From contig JAJDNO010000015.1 of assembly GCA_022340615.1 (NCBI GenBank), positions 1 to 57,432 of the forward strand: a stretch of DNA of 57,432 nucleotides, written 5' to 3'. A model generated the notes under the pieces. The model saw only the letters and a list, made by a program, of their open reading frames with translations, made no database searches and was not told where the DNA came from. The translations under genes were made by a program, and so were the position numbers. The stretch is from Gallionella sp. GTDB lineage: Bacteria > Pseudomonadota > Gammaproteobacteria > Burkholderiales > Gallionellaceae. Shown in pieces: positions 8,787 through 17,376 of the stretch. Each line of letters begins with the position of its first letter. Position 1 is the first letter of the stretch.

Positions 8787-9278
8787 TTACAATCCAAGTT
8801 TTATATTGGAAACAGCAAGATGGGATGATTCCCACATTTCCAGGAAGCGCGATTTCAGTGCGCGTGCCTTTTCCGGGTCATTCAGTCCCAGGACGCCGCG
8901 CGGATCGTCGAAATGGAAGCGGCGCACGTAATTCGATTCGTCCGCGACGGAAAAGGGATCCGAGATATGCTGCAGGTGTTTGGGTGTCTGGTGGATGAAC
9001 ATCGCGGTGCCGAATTGTTCCAGCAGCATCAGCATGCGCGGGCACAGCGTGGACAGATAATGCGTGTCATGGGCCAGCACGTAAAGCCGATGCGCGGGGT
9101 TGGCGAGCAGGAAATTACGCAGCATCGTATAGCGTGCTTCGCTGTTGTAACCCAGCCCGTCGAAATCCTTTTCGAACAGATAGAGATTGCGCTGCGCCAG
9201 ACCGCACAGCGTGTCGAGCGCATCGGTGTATTCCCTGATGCCGACCAGCTGGGTGTGCTGCAATTCATCATCGCTCAT
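8787..9278 (-). CDS. Conserved hypothetical protein paired with RoxA
   Basis: A 163-residue soluble protein. The middle reads like an alpha/beta domain (LYVLAHDTHYLSTLCPRMLML, then TAMFIHQTPKHLQHISDPF), somewhat like the DUF7931 group of betaproteobacterial proteins that often follow the ribosomal oxygenase gene; that link is from memory. There is no signal peptide or membrane segment. It overlaps the roxA stop by 11 bp, so the two are translationally coupled. Confidence 0.7.
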   Translation of the reverse strand: MSDDELQHTQLVGIREYTDALDTLCGLAQRNLYLFEKDFDGLGYNSEARYTMLRNFLLANPAHRLYVLAHDTHYLSTLCPRMLMLLEQFGTAMFIHQTPKHLQHISDPFSVADESNYVRRFHFDDPRGVLGLNDPEKARALKSRFLEMWESSHLAVSNIKLGL

Positions 9279-10422
9279 GATCTTTCGCCCCTGGAGTTAA
9301 GTCGACTGAAATATAGCCGTCCAGATACCATCGGTAAAGCAGATCGACCACCTCGGTCGTGCAGTTCTTGAGCATGGAAGATGTGCGCCGGTCGGCCAGC
9401 TCGCGCAACAGCCGGTAATCCTGTTCGTTCACCCGGTATTCTTCGCCGTTCATGAAGACCCAGCCGGCACGGCACAGCATCTGGCTCTTCAGGTCGAGCT
9501 GCAACCCGGACTTCTGAATCGTCGGCCTGAATTTTGCATGGCTCAGCGGACGTTCGGGGGCTTCGAAAAAGATATGCGGCTTGGGTTCGCTCAGGTAGCA
9601 GCCCAGGAAATTTGCGATGTCATCCTTGTCCCAGCGTATCTGCCGGATCGCCTGCTGCACCTGATGCAACATCGCCGCGCTGATCTCGGAGGGGTGCAGC
9701 TGCGTCTTCAGCCCGGGGTCGGCATACATGCCATCCACGTTGATACGGTCCTGCAGGTATACCAGGAATTGTTCGGCCAGTTCCTGATAGGCGGGCGTGC
9801 GGAAGCCGATCGAATAGGTCATGCAATCGTCTTCGGCGATGCCGTTGTGCGCATAGTGCGGCGGCAGATACAGCATGTCGCCCGCTTCCAGGACCCATTC
9901 CTGTTCGGCCCTGAAATCGCGCAGGATGCGCAACGGCGCATCCGGTATCAGGGTGCGGTCCGCCTGCGCGGAAATCTGCCAGCGGCGGTGACCGGAGCCC
10001 TGCAGCAGGAACACATCGTAGGAATCGAAGTGCGGGCCCACCCCGCCGCCCTTCGGGGCAAAGCTGACCATCAGGTCGTCGAGGCGCGCATGGGGAATGA
10101 AAGAAAAGTGCTGGAGCAGTTCTGCTGCTTCGGGAAGGTAATGATTCACGCCCTGCAGCAGCATCGTCCATTTGCTTTTGCCGAGGCTGTCCAGCTGCTC
10201 CGGTTCGAACGGCGATTGCTGGAGCTGGAACTTGCCGCGCTTTTGCGTTACCAGCCTTGCCTGCACGTCTTCGCTGCAGGCAAGGGCGAGCAATTTCTGC
10301 GCATCGATCAACCCGTTGAAATCCGGGAAGGCCTGGCGGATCAGCAGGGGCTTCTTCTGCCAGTAATCGCGCAGGAATTCGTTGACGGTCAGCCCGCCGA
10401 GCAAAGTGAGTCTGCTTTTCAT
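9268..10422 (-). CDS. roxA: 50S ribosomal protein L16 arginine hydroxylase-like (RoxA/YcfD, JmjC cupin)
   Basis: A 384-residue JmjC/cupin_4 oxygenase. The 2-oxoglutarate/Fe(II) site is visible as H131 and D133 (GPHFDSYDVF) and H192 (YAHNG), in the spacing of YcfD. Known family members hydroxylate arginine on ribosomal protein L16. The start at 10422 is chosen for GAGG just upstream and because the family begins MxxxLxLLGGLTVxEFL; the ATG at 10467 is less likely. It heads a two-gene unit with the 163-residue protein. Confidence 0.85.
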   Translation of the reverse strand: MKSRLTLLGGLTVNEFLRDYWQKKPLLIRQAFPDFNGLIDAQKLLALACSEDVQARLVTQKRGKFQLQQSPFEPEQLDSLGKSKWTMLLQGVNHYLPEAAELLQHFSFIPHARLDDLMVSFAPKGGGVGPHFDSYDVFLLQGSGHRRWQISAQADRTLIPDAPLRILRDFRAEQEWVLEAGDMLYLPPHYAHNGIAEDDCMTYSIGFRTPAYQELAEQFLVYLQDRINVDGMYADPGLKTQLHPSEISAAMLHQVQQAIRQIRWDKDDIANFLGCYLSEPKPHIFFEAPERPLSHAKFRPTIQKSGLQLDLKSQMLCRAGWVFMNGEEYRVNEQDYRLLRELADRRTSSMLKNCTTEVVDLLYRWYLDGYISVDLTPGAKDHER

Positions 10423-10523
10423 TGCCTCGATTATATCCGTGCGATGCCCGGTCTGGACATGAAGCAAATATTTTTATAAGGTTTGTGAAATGTGTTTAAA
10501 TGGGCCATGGGGGAAAAGCACCA

Positions 10524-11000
10524 ATGTCTACGCAACTCGTTACAGGAATAGAAGCTCCGCACTTCGAATTGCCTGATTCCGACATGCAGACTTTCAGTCT
10601 CATATCGCAACAGGGAAAGAGGAATGTCGTGCTGTATTTCTACCCCAAGGACGACACGCCTGGCTGCACCATGGAAGCAAACGAATTCACCGCACTGGAA
10701 GACGAATTCAGCAAGCTAGACACCATCGTGATCGGCATCAGCCGCGATGACTGCCTGAGCCACGCAACCTTTCGCGACAAGTACGGCCTGTCGGTTTTGC
10801 TGCTCTCGGATCCCGATGCGCGCATCTGCAAACGCTATGGCGTGATGTATGAAAAAGAAGCCGAAGGGCAGAAGAAACTGTCCATCAAACGCTCCACGTT
10901 TGTCATCGACCGGAGCGGCAAGCTGCGCCATGCCATGTACGGTGTGCAGGCACACGGGCATGCGCAGGAAATTCTCAATTTGATAAAGGAACTGAAATGA
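10524..11000 (+). CDS. Peroxiredoxin, Bcp/PrxQ type
   Basis: The 158-residue protein from ATG 10524 (GGGGGAAAA upstream) carries the peroxidatic cysteine C48 in DDTPGCTMEA. The resolving cysteine five residues later, present in E. coli Bcp (C50), is replaced by N53, so it is either a 1-Cys enzyme or uses C77 or C91. It would reduce hydrogen peroxide and organic peroxides in the cytoplasm. Its stop overlaps the next start in ATGA, coupling it to the SlyD-like gene. Confidence 0.9.
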   Translation: MSTQLVTGIEAPHFELPDSDMQTFSLISQQGKRNVVLYFYPKDDTPGCTMEANEFTALEDEFSKLDTIVIGISRDDCLSHATFRDKYGLSVLLLSDPDARICKRYGVMYEKEAEGQKKLSIKRSTFVIDRSGKLRHAMYGVQAHGHAQEILNLIKELK

Positions 11001-11482
11001 AAATCGCCAAAGACACGGTCGTATCGCTGAACTACGAATTGTTCGACGCGACCGGTGAGCTGCTCGAAAGAGTCGATGAGCAGATCAGCTATCTGCATGG
11101 CGGCTACGACGGAATTTTCCCGCTGGTCGAGGAGGCTCTGCACGGCAAGAGCGTCGGTGAGAAATGCAGCGTGACCATGGGGCCGGATGATGCATTCGGC
11201 GAATACGATCACAACCTTGTGGAGGTCGAGCCGCGCAGCTCCTTTCCGAAAGAGGTTGCGGTCGGCATGCAATTCGAAGGCGCGCCCGAAGCCTCGGAAG
11301 AGGAAGATTTCATGCTCTTTACCGTGGTGGAAGTCACCGACGAAGAGGTGACGGTGGACGGCAATCATCCGCTGGCCGGCAAGACGCTGACATTCAACTG
11401 CACCGTGACCGGCGTGCGGCCTGCTACGCCGGAAGAGCTGGAACATGGGCATGTGCATGAAGAGGGTGGACACACCCACTAA
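10997..11482 (+). CDS. slyD: FKBP-type peptidyl-prolyl isomerase, SlyD-like
   Basis: A 161-residue protein with the SlyD plan: short N-terminal FKBP half (DTVVSLNYELFDATGELLE), the insert-in-flap domain (FGEYDHNLVEVEPRSSFP), return to FKBP (NHPLAGKTLTFNCTV), and a His-rich tail HGHVHEEGGHTH that could bind nickel or other metals. The tail is modest compared with E. coli SlyD. SlyD helps nickel enzymes mature, which may matter because urease is encoded in the same window, though 30 kb away. Confidence 0.85.
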   Translation: MKIAKDTVVSLNYELFDATGELLERVDEQISYLHGGYDGIFPLVEEALHGKSVGEKCSVTMGPDDAFGEYDHNLVEVEPRSSFPKEVAVGMQFEGAPEASEEEDFMLFTVVEVTDEEVTVDGNHPLAGKTLTFNCTVTGVRPATPEELEHGHVHEEGGHTH

Positions 11483-11720
11483 AAAACCGCTGTAAAACTA
11501 CTGCGCTCGACAGAGCGTTGTTGCGAAAGTTTTCGAAATCCTCATGTGCTTGATGCACATCGCATCTGCGACACGTTACCGGCGAAGCCGGCCGATTGCG
11601 GGAGCAGATGCAGGCCGCTCTTCCCGCACCGGATGCTTCGCAACACCGTGTCAGAGCGGCTACTTTCTAAAGCTATCGCGCCTAGTTCTGTCTTCGCTCG
11701 CGACGTTTTACAGAGGTTTT
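11483..11720. repeat. 238-bp foldback element (MITE-like)
   Basis: The 16 bases at 11483-11498 and the complement of 11705-11720 match at 15 of 16 positions, so the region can fold back on itself; partial complementarity continues inward (GCGCTCGACAGAG against the CTGTCTTCGCTCGCG side). A smaller hairpin, TGCGGGA with TCCCGCA, lies inside. It fills the gap between the SlyD-like stop and the end of the converging gene. No coding frame is convincing and no target-site duplication is obvious. Confidence 0.55.
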
Positions 11721-11747
11721 CAATTTAGATTGTGTTCGCGCGGTAAA

Positions 11748-12824
11748 TCACATATTCAGTTTTTTTGCCAGCCACTCAGCTGCCTGATTTGCGCCTTCAG
11801 GAATGACCGGCTCCGGTCTGGGCGCGTTCCAGATTTCATCCAGCGCATCGCCTATCGTTCCCTGTTCCAGTTCCGCCCGTGAAACTTCGCGGCACAGGCC
11901 GTTTTGTTGCAGCCATTCGACCAGTGCGGGGGCTTCGGGCCAGTCGGCACGGTTCACGTATAGCACCGGCACGCCGCTGCTCGCCGCTTCGACGAAGCTG
12001 CCGTAGCCGGGCTTGCAGATCAGCGCGTCGCTGCTGGCGAGCAGGTCGCTGAAATGCATGTTCAATGTTTCCAGGACGACCGCATCGGGATGTTCGATGT
12101 GCCAGCTTTGCTGGACCAGCCAGCGCACGCCGGGGATGCGCGGCCAGCGTTCGATCGGCAGGCGGCTGGCGATACCGCCCAGGCTGACCAACACCAATTT
12201 TTCATCTTTCGACAATTTCATGTGGCGATCAAGTTCTGTGCGCCGGTTTCCACCGACCGCAGCTATGGGTGCAACCGGGACAAGGTTGGGCAGGCCAGAC
12301 ATCGCCATGCCCGGTGTTGCGCGCAGGAAAGCATCGGCATTTGCGTAGCTGTCATGCATCTGAGCCGCGATGCGATCTTCCCCGCAGTAGTGGCGATAGA
12401 TGTCAGCCCAGTTCAGCGAACACAGCGCGACATTTTCTATTCCCGCCAGCTGCGCTCCCGCCAGCGGCAGATATCCAACGTTGGAAATTACCAGGTCGGC
12501 GCCGAGCCCGAGCAGCAGTTTCGCCTCGTTGTCGACACGACAATCCCAGTCCCGGTGGAACGCGCGGTAGCCGGCACGGCTTTCCTCTACCAGCACGTCC
12601 AGCGCCGAAGACATCACCATGCCGGCATCGCCTTCGCCGGGCAGATGAGCAAACTGCGCATCGATACGCGAGCGCAGGTGGGCAAGAGGAACGGAAGAAC
12701 GCAGCGTCAAACGAAGGCCGGGAAGAAACTGGTGAAGCCGGTTCAGGACGGGCGCAATCTGCGCAACATGGCCGAATCCGTGTCCGGTAATGCTGACGAC
12801 GAGGTGTGGTGCATTGCGCATCAA
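11748..12824 (-). CDS. GT-B type glycosyltransferase-like protein
   Basis: A 358-residue cytoplasmic protein: an N-terminal Rossmann start with SITGHGFGHVAQ (MurG-like glycine-rich loop), and a C-terminal half with LVLVSLGG and the donor-site-like CKPGYGSFVEAASSGVPVLYV motif seen in UDP-sugar GT-B enzymes and in the N-terminal part of plant-type arabinokinase proteins. It probably transfers or handles a nucleotide sugar; the acceptor is unknown. It stands alone between the foldback element and the divergent ovoA gene. Confidence 0.7.
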   Translation of the reverse strand: MMRNAPHLVVSITGHGFGHVAQIAPVLNRLHQFLPGLRLTLRSSVPLAHLRSRIDAQFAHLPGEGDAGMVMSSALDVLVEESRAGYRAFHRDWDCRVDNEAKLLLGLGADLVISNVGYLPLAGAQLAGIENVALCSLNWADIYRHYCGEDRIAAQMHDSYANADAFLRATPGMAMSGLPNLVPVAPIAAVGGNRRTELDRHMKLSKDEKLVLVSLGGIASRLPIERWPRIPGVRWLVQQSWHIEHPDAVVLETLNMHFSDLLASSDALICKPGYGSFVEAASSGVPVLYVNRADWPEAPALVEWLQQNGLCREVSRAELEQGTIGDALDEIWNAPRPEPVIPEGANQAAEWLAKKLNM

Positions 12825-13000
12825 GTTGAATTATGAATATTGGCGGAATTATTTTACACCGCTTATGTGCAGGCATATTCGCTGGTAAAATACACACCGG
12901 CGCCAATACGGAAAAGAACGTCATATCGCACCTGTTGTGACAGGCGCCGAAAGACAAAGGCGGAATTCTTCATGCAATCTGCACCCGAACAGGAGATTTG

Positions 13001-15112
13001 ATGCCCCCCAGACTATTCGAGCGAACCCCCGTGCTGTCCGGAAACGATGCCGAGGCTGCGCGCCGGGAAATTCGCGAATACTTTCTCGCCACCTTCAATC
13101 GCTACGAGCAACTTTTTGAAACACTGGCAGATGATCAGTCGTATTTCAGCAAACCGATTGCGCTGCGCCATCCGCTGATTTTCTACTTCGGACATACCGC
13201 GACCTTTTTCATCAACAAGCTGTTACTCGCCGAACTGGTCAGGGATCGCATCAACCCGGAATTCGAAGCGATGTTCGCGGTCGGTGTCGATGAAATGAGC
13301 TGGGACGACCTGGACGAAGCCCGTTACGACTGGCCGAGTGTCGGCGAGGTGCGCGAATACCGCAAACGGGTGCGCGAAGTTGTCGACAACCTGATTCAAA
13401 CGATCCCGCTCGCGCTGCCGATCAACTGGGACCATCCATGGTGGGCGATACTGATGTGCATCGAGCATGAGCGCATCCATCTGGAGACGTCCTCGGTGCT
13501 GATACGCCAGCACGCGATTGAATACGTGCAGCCGCATCCTGCCTGGCAACCGTGCCGCAAGTCCGGCGATGTGCCGCAAAACCTGCTGGTGGATATACCC
13601 CCCGGCGAGGTGCGCCTTGGCAAGGAAAGGTCTGCGGACAATTATGGCTGGGACAACGAGTACGGTTCGCACCAGGCAGATATCCCGGCGTTTCAGGCCA
13701 GTCGCTACCTGGTCAGCAATCGAGAATTTCTCGGTTTTGTCGAGGATGGCGGCTATGCCAACGATGCGTGCTGGGAACAGGAAGGGCTGGACTGGCGAAA
13801 CTACACCCACGCGGTGCATCCGACGTTCTGGATCAGGCAAGGCGACGGCTGGCTGTTGCGCCTGATGACCGAAGAAGTGTCGATGCCGTGGGACTGGCCG
13901 GTCGAGGTGAATTTTCACGAAGCCAAGGCGTTCTGCAACTGGAAGGGACAGCGCACCGGGCAGGCTGTCAGGCTGCCCAGCGAGGACGAATGGTATCGGT
14001 TGTACGACTTTGCCGGATGCGCGGAGATTGCGCGCGACCGCATCGCGGCAGCCAACATCCATCTGGATCATTATGCGTCCCCATGCCCGGTTACCGAGTT
14101 TGCGCACGGCGAGCTCTGCGATGTGGTCGGCAATGTCTGGCAATGGACGGAAACGCCGATCTATCCGTTCGACGGTTTCGAAGTGCATCCGCTGTATGAC
14201 GATTTCACCGCACCGACCTTCGACGGGCGCCACAACCTGATCAAGGGCGGCTCGTGGATTTCCTGCGGCAACGAGACCCTGCACAGTGCGCGCTATGCAT
14301 TTCGCCGCCATTTCTTCCAGCATGCCGGATTCCGTTACGTGGTTGCCGATGCGCTTGCCGGCGTGCCCGAATCGCATTATGAAACGGACAGGCTGCTGTC
14401 CGAATATGCCGAGTTCCATTACGGCGATGAATATTTTGGCGTCGCGAATTTTCCGCAGGCGCTGGCCGGAATTGCGATACGCGCTATGGGCAACAGGCCG
14501 GCGCGCAATGCGCTCGATCTGGGCTGCGCGGCGGGCCGGGCCACGTTCGAGCTGGCGCGCCATTTTGAACATGTCACCGGCATCGACTTTTCCGCGCGCT
14601 TCATCCATTCCGGCGTGCAACTCGCCGAACAGGGCGTATTGCGCTACACCCTGGTCGAGGAGGGCGAGCTGGTCAGCTACCGCGAGCGCAAACTGGCCGG
14701 TCTGGGACTGGATGAGGCTCGGCACAAGGTGGACTTCTTTCAGGGCGATGCCTGCAACCTCAAATCGGTATTCGGAGGCTACGACCTGATACTGGCCGCC
14801 AACCTGATCGATCGCCTGTACAGCCCGAAAAAATTTCTCTCCACCGTGCACGAGCGCCTCAATCCGGGCGGCGTGCTGCTGATCGCTTCGCCCTATACCT
14901 GGCTGGAAGAACACACCAGCCGAGAGGAATGGATAGGCGGGTTCAAGAAAAACGGCGAGAACTTCACCACGCTGGACGGCCTGAAGGAATTGCTCGAACC
15001 GCGTTTCCGCCTGCTCGAACCGCCGCAGGAGGTGCCTTTCGTGATCCGCGAGACCCGGCACAAATTCCAGCACAGTCTCTCCGAAGTCACGTTGTGGGAG
15101 CGCATTGCTTGA
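13001..15112 (+). CDS. ovoA: 5-histidylcysteine sulfoxide synthase / 4-mercaptohistidine N1-methyltransferase OvoA
   Basis: The 703-residue enzyme has the three OvoA parts: a DinB-like N-terminus with the iron motif HERIHLE (H156, H160, E162) and H65 as a possible third ligand; a formylglycine-generating-enzyme-like sulfoxide synthase domain (about 195-450, GNVWQWTETP and KGGSWISCGNE); and a SAM methyltransferase (LDLGCAAGRATFELA, 506-520). OvoA joins cysteine to histidine C5 with oxygen and later N-methylates 5-thiohistidine to give ovothiol A. ATG 13001 has AGGAG upstream. The downstream C-S lyase overlaps its stop, so the whole pathway is in one operon. Confidence 0.92.
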   Translation: MPPRLFERTPVLSGNDAEAARREIREYFLATFNRYEQLFETLADDQSYFSKPIALRHPLIFYFGHTATFFINKLLLAELVRDRINPEFEAMFAVGVDEMSWDDLDEARYDWPSVGEVREYRKRVREVVDNLIQTIPLALPINWDHPWWAILMCIEHERIHLETSSVLIRQHAIEYVQPHPAWQPCRKSGDVPQNLLVDIPPGEVRLGKERSADNYGWDNEYGSHQADIPAFQASRYLVSNREFLGFVEDGGYANDACWEQEGLDWRNYTHAVHPTFWIRQGDGWLLRLMTEEVSMPWDWPVEVNFHEAKAFCNWKGQRTGQAVRLPSEDEWYRLYDFAGCAEIARDRIAAANIHLDHYASPCPVTEFAHGELCDVVGNVWQWTETPIYPFDGFEVHPLYDDFTAPTFDGRHNLIKGGSWISCGNETLHSARYAFRRHFFQHAGFRYVVADALAGVPESHYETDRLLSEYAEFHYGDEYFGVANFPQALAGIAIRAMGNRPARNALDLGCAAGRATFELARHFEHVTGIDFSARFIHSGVQLAEQGVLRYTLVEEGELVSYRERKLAGLGLDEARHKVDFFQGDACNLKSVFGGYDLILAANLIDRLYSPKKFLSTVHERLNPGGVLLIASPYTWLEEHTSREEWIGGFKKNGENFTTLDGLKELLEPRFRLLEPPQEVPFVIRETRHKFQHSLSEVTLWERIA

Positions 15113-16299
15113 GCTCCGGTTTCGACCGGAAAATTCCGCGCGGCGGGACGGCCTCGGTCAAGCATGATGGCCGCGCCGCGTATTTCGGCACGGCGGATGT
15201 GCTGCCGCTGTGGGTGGCCGACATGGATTTCGCCGCGCCGGAAGCGGTTACCCGCGCGCTTGCAGAGCGCGCTGCCCATCCGGTATACGGCTACTCGTTC
15301 TACCCGGACAGCCTGTACGACGCGCTGACCGGCTGGCTGAAAAACCGCCACGGCTGGACGGTGCAGCGCGACTGGATCGTGATGGCGCCTGGCGTGGTGC
15401 CGTCGCTGTTCGCGACAGTGATGGCCTGCACCCGGCAGGGCGAAGGCGTGATCGTGCAGCCTCCGGTATACCATCCGTTTTTCTCGGCAGTGACCACCAA
15501 CGGACGCCGTCTGGTCGAGAATCCGCTTCGTCTGGAAAATGGGCGCTACACGATGGACTTCGATCACCTCGAACAATGCGCTGCCGGGGGCGCGCGTTTG
15601 TTGCTGCTCTGTTCGCCACACAATCCGGTCGGCCGCGTGTGGCGCAGCGCAGAGCTGGAAGAAATTCTGCGCATCGCACGGCGTTATGATCTGGCGATAC
15701 TGTCCGACGAAGTTCATGCCGACCTGGTCTATCCCGAAGCGCGGCACACCGCACTGGCCACGTTGGCGGGTGCTCACGACAGGCTGATCACCGCGGTAGC
15801 ACCAAGCAAGACTTTCAATATTCCCGGTCTCGGCCTGTCCAGCCTGATCGTGCCCGATCCCGCGCAGCGCGATGCACTCCGGAAAATCTTCGACAGCCTG
15901 CATGTGGCCAACACCAATCCGTTCAGCATCGCCGCATTCGAAGCCGCCTACCGCGGCGGAGAAGCATGGCTGGACAGCCTGCTGGTCTATCTGCGCGAGA
16001 ACCGCGATTTCGTCGGCGATTATCTGCGTACACACTTGCCCGGCATCCGGCTCATCCAGCCCGAAGGCACCTATCTGCTCTGGCTGGATTGCCGCGGTCT
16101 GGGCATGAACGATGCAGAACTGCGCGAGTTTTTTGTGCGGCAAGCCGGGGTCGGAATGAATCCCGGAATCTCTTTCGGGCAGGGCGGCAGCGGTTTCATG
16201 CGTCTGAACATCGCATCGCCGCGGAATGTGATCTCAGCTGCGTTGCAGCGCATTGCGAATGCACTGCATCCGCCTGGCCCCGCCCGCGCAACACGCTAG
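15109..16299 (+). CDS. ovoB: PLP-dependent C-S beta-lyase (PatB/MalY family), probable OvoB
   Basis: A 396-residue fold-type I PLP enzyme of the MalY/PatB cystathionine beta-lyase group: WVADMDF (35-41), CSPHNPVGRVW (168-178), D200 in SDEVH and Schiff-base K234 in APSKTFNIPGL. Next to ovoA its natural job is to cleave the 5-histidylcysteine sulfoxide, releasing 5-thiohistidine. The start is taken as TTG 15109, overlapping the ovoA stop as TTGA, with GGGAG eight bases upstream; no ATG or GTG in frame fits the family N-terminus. It overlaps the next gene tail to tail by 4 bp. Confidence 0.85.
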   Translation: MSSGFDRKIPRGGTASVKHDGRAAYFGTADVLPLWVADMDFAAPEAVTRALAERAAHPVYGYSFYPDSLYDALTGWLKNRHGWTVQRDWIVMAPGVVPSLFATVMACTRQGEGVIVQPPVYHPFFSAVTTNGRRLVENPLRLENGRYTMDFDHLEQCAAGGARLLLLCSPHNPVGRVWRSAELEEILRIARRYDLAILSDEVHADLVYPEARHTALATLAGAHDRLITAVAPSKTFNIPGLGLSSLIVPDPAQRDALRKIFDSLHVANTNPFSIAAFEAAYRGGEAWLDSLLVYLRENRDFVGDYLRTHLPGIRLIQPEGTYLLWLDCRGLGMNDAELREFFVRQAGVGMNPGISFGQGGSGFMRLNIASPRNVISAALQRIANALHPPGPARATR

Positions 16300-17210
16300 A
16301 TCGCGCAGCTGACGCGGTTGCGCAACTGATCCAGATATTCTTCGACGCTGTCGTGCAGCGACTCGGGTGCAGTGACGATGTCATGTGCGAGCGTGAACAG
16401 CGGATAGGCACGCCACTCGAAAAGGTGAAATTTCTCGACCATGTGCAGCGTATGCACCCCTTCGCCGGAGATATCCGACCAGTCGCCGAGCGCCAGTTTC
16501 CGCCCCAGCGTATGGTGATGCGAATCCTCGCTGGTGCCGGTCGTGACCAGGTCGCCGAGACCGGCATAGCTGTCGGGCGTGTGCGCCTTCCCGCCCAACG
16601 ACTGCACGATGCCGGACAACTCTGCGATCGCGGCAACCATAAGGTGCCCGCGCATGTTCCTGCCCAGTTCCAGTTGATCCGACACGCCGAACAGGATCGC
16701 GTATACATTCTTCAGTATCACCGACCAGCTCCTGCCGTGCATGTCCGATGCCTGCTGGCAGACCAGCCTGGTGCCGAGGAACAGGCTATGCAGCGTCGAG
16801 AAATCTGCAGTTTCGGAAAGCACTGCATCGGCAAAACCGTGCTTGCCGGCCCTGAGTTCTTCCGAGATCATCGGACCGTATAGCACCCCGTAATGATGCC
16901 CGCTACCGAACACGTCGTCGAATATCTGCGCCGCGGTCTGCCCGGATTCGTCCAGCCCCTTCGCGATCGTCAGGCACAGGCTGTCTCTGGCGAGGTTGGG
17001 AACGATGCGGCCTGCTATCTCGCGGTGCGGATTCACCGGCAGGCAGAACAGGACCACCTGCGCTTCGGCAGTTTCCTGTTCCAGCGTGCTGTGGCGGCCT
17101 TTCACCACCGTGCCGAGGTTCCAGATGCGGACATCGTGCCGTTCGGAAAGCAGGTGTTCCATCGCGTGGCCCATTTCGCCGTAGCCCAGAATCAATACAC
17201 GTATCTTCAT
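16296..17210 (-). CDS. NAD(P)-dependent glycerol-3-phosphate dehydrogenase-like protein
   Basis: A 304-residue protein with an N-terminal dinucleotide-binding motif ILGYGEMGHA, the LTIAKGLDE segment and a late K-N pair (VILKNVYAILFG) with the GLGDLVTTGTSEDSHHH motif, all characteristic of GpsA. It is a little short and diverges from classical GpsA (GYGEMG instead of GxGxxG with A or S), so it may be a paralogue rather than the main enzyme for phospholipid precursor synthesis. It converges on ovoB. Confidence 0.8.
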   Translation of the reverse strand: MKIRVLILGYGEMGHAMEHLLSERHDVRIWNLGTVVKGRHSTLEQETAEAQVVLFCLPVNPHREIAGRIVPNLARDSLCLTIAKGLDESGQTAAQIFDDVFGSGHHYGVLYGPMISEELRAGKHGFADAVLSETADFSTLHSLFLGTRLVCQQASDMHGRSWSVILKNVYAILFGVSDQLELGRNMRGHLMVAAIAELSGIVQSLGGKAHTPDSYAGLGDLVTTGTSEDSHHHTLGRKLALGDWSDISGEGVHTLHMVEKFHLFEWRAYPLFTLAHDIVTAPESLHDSVEEYLDQLRNRVSCAI

Positions 17211-17376
17211 CGCGCCACCTCATCAGGATAGGCGGACATTATCCTAAAATTGCCGGTTGCGCGAATAAGGGTTCCGTTCGTCGGAAAATTCACGCAGGAC
17301 TGGCCCTTCGGTACTGCCTGCCGCCAGGATTAACGGCTATAATTCCCCACCGAAATTGTCGTTGCAAGGAAACCAG

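Noticed and set aside
13223-15073. 616-residue minus-strand frame opposite ovoA
   Set aside because: No family motif, and the sense strand carries full OvoA domains.
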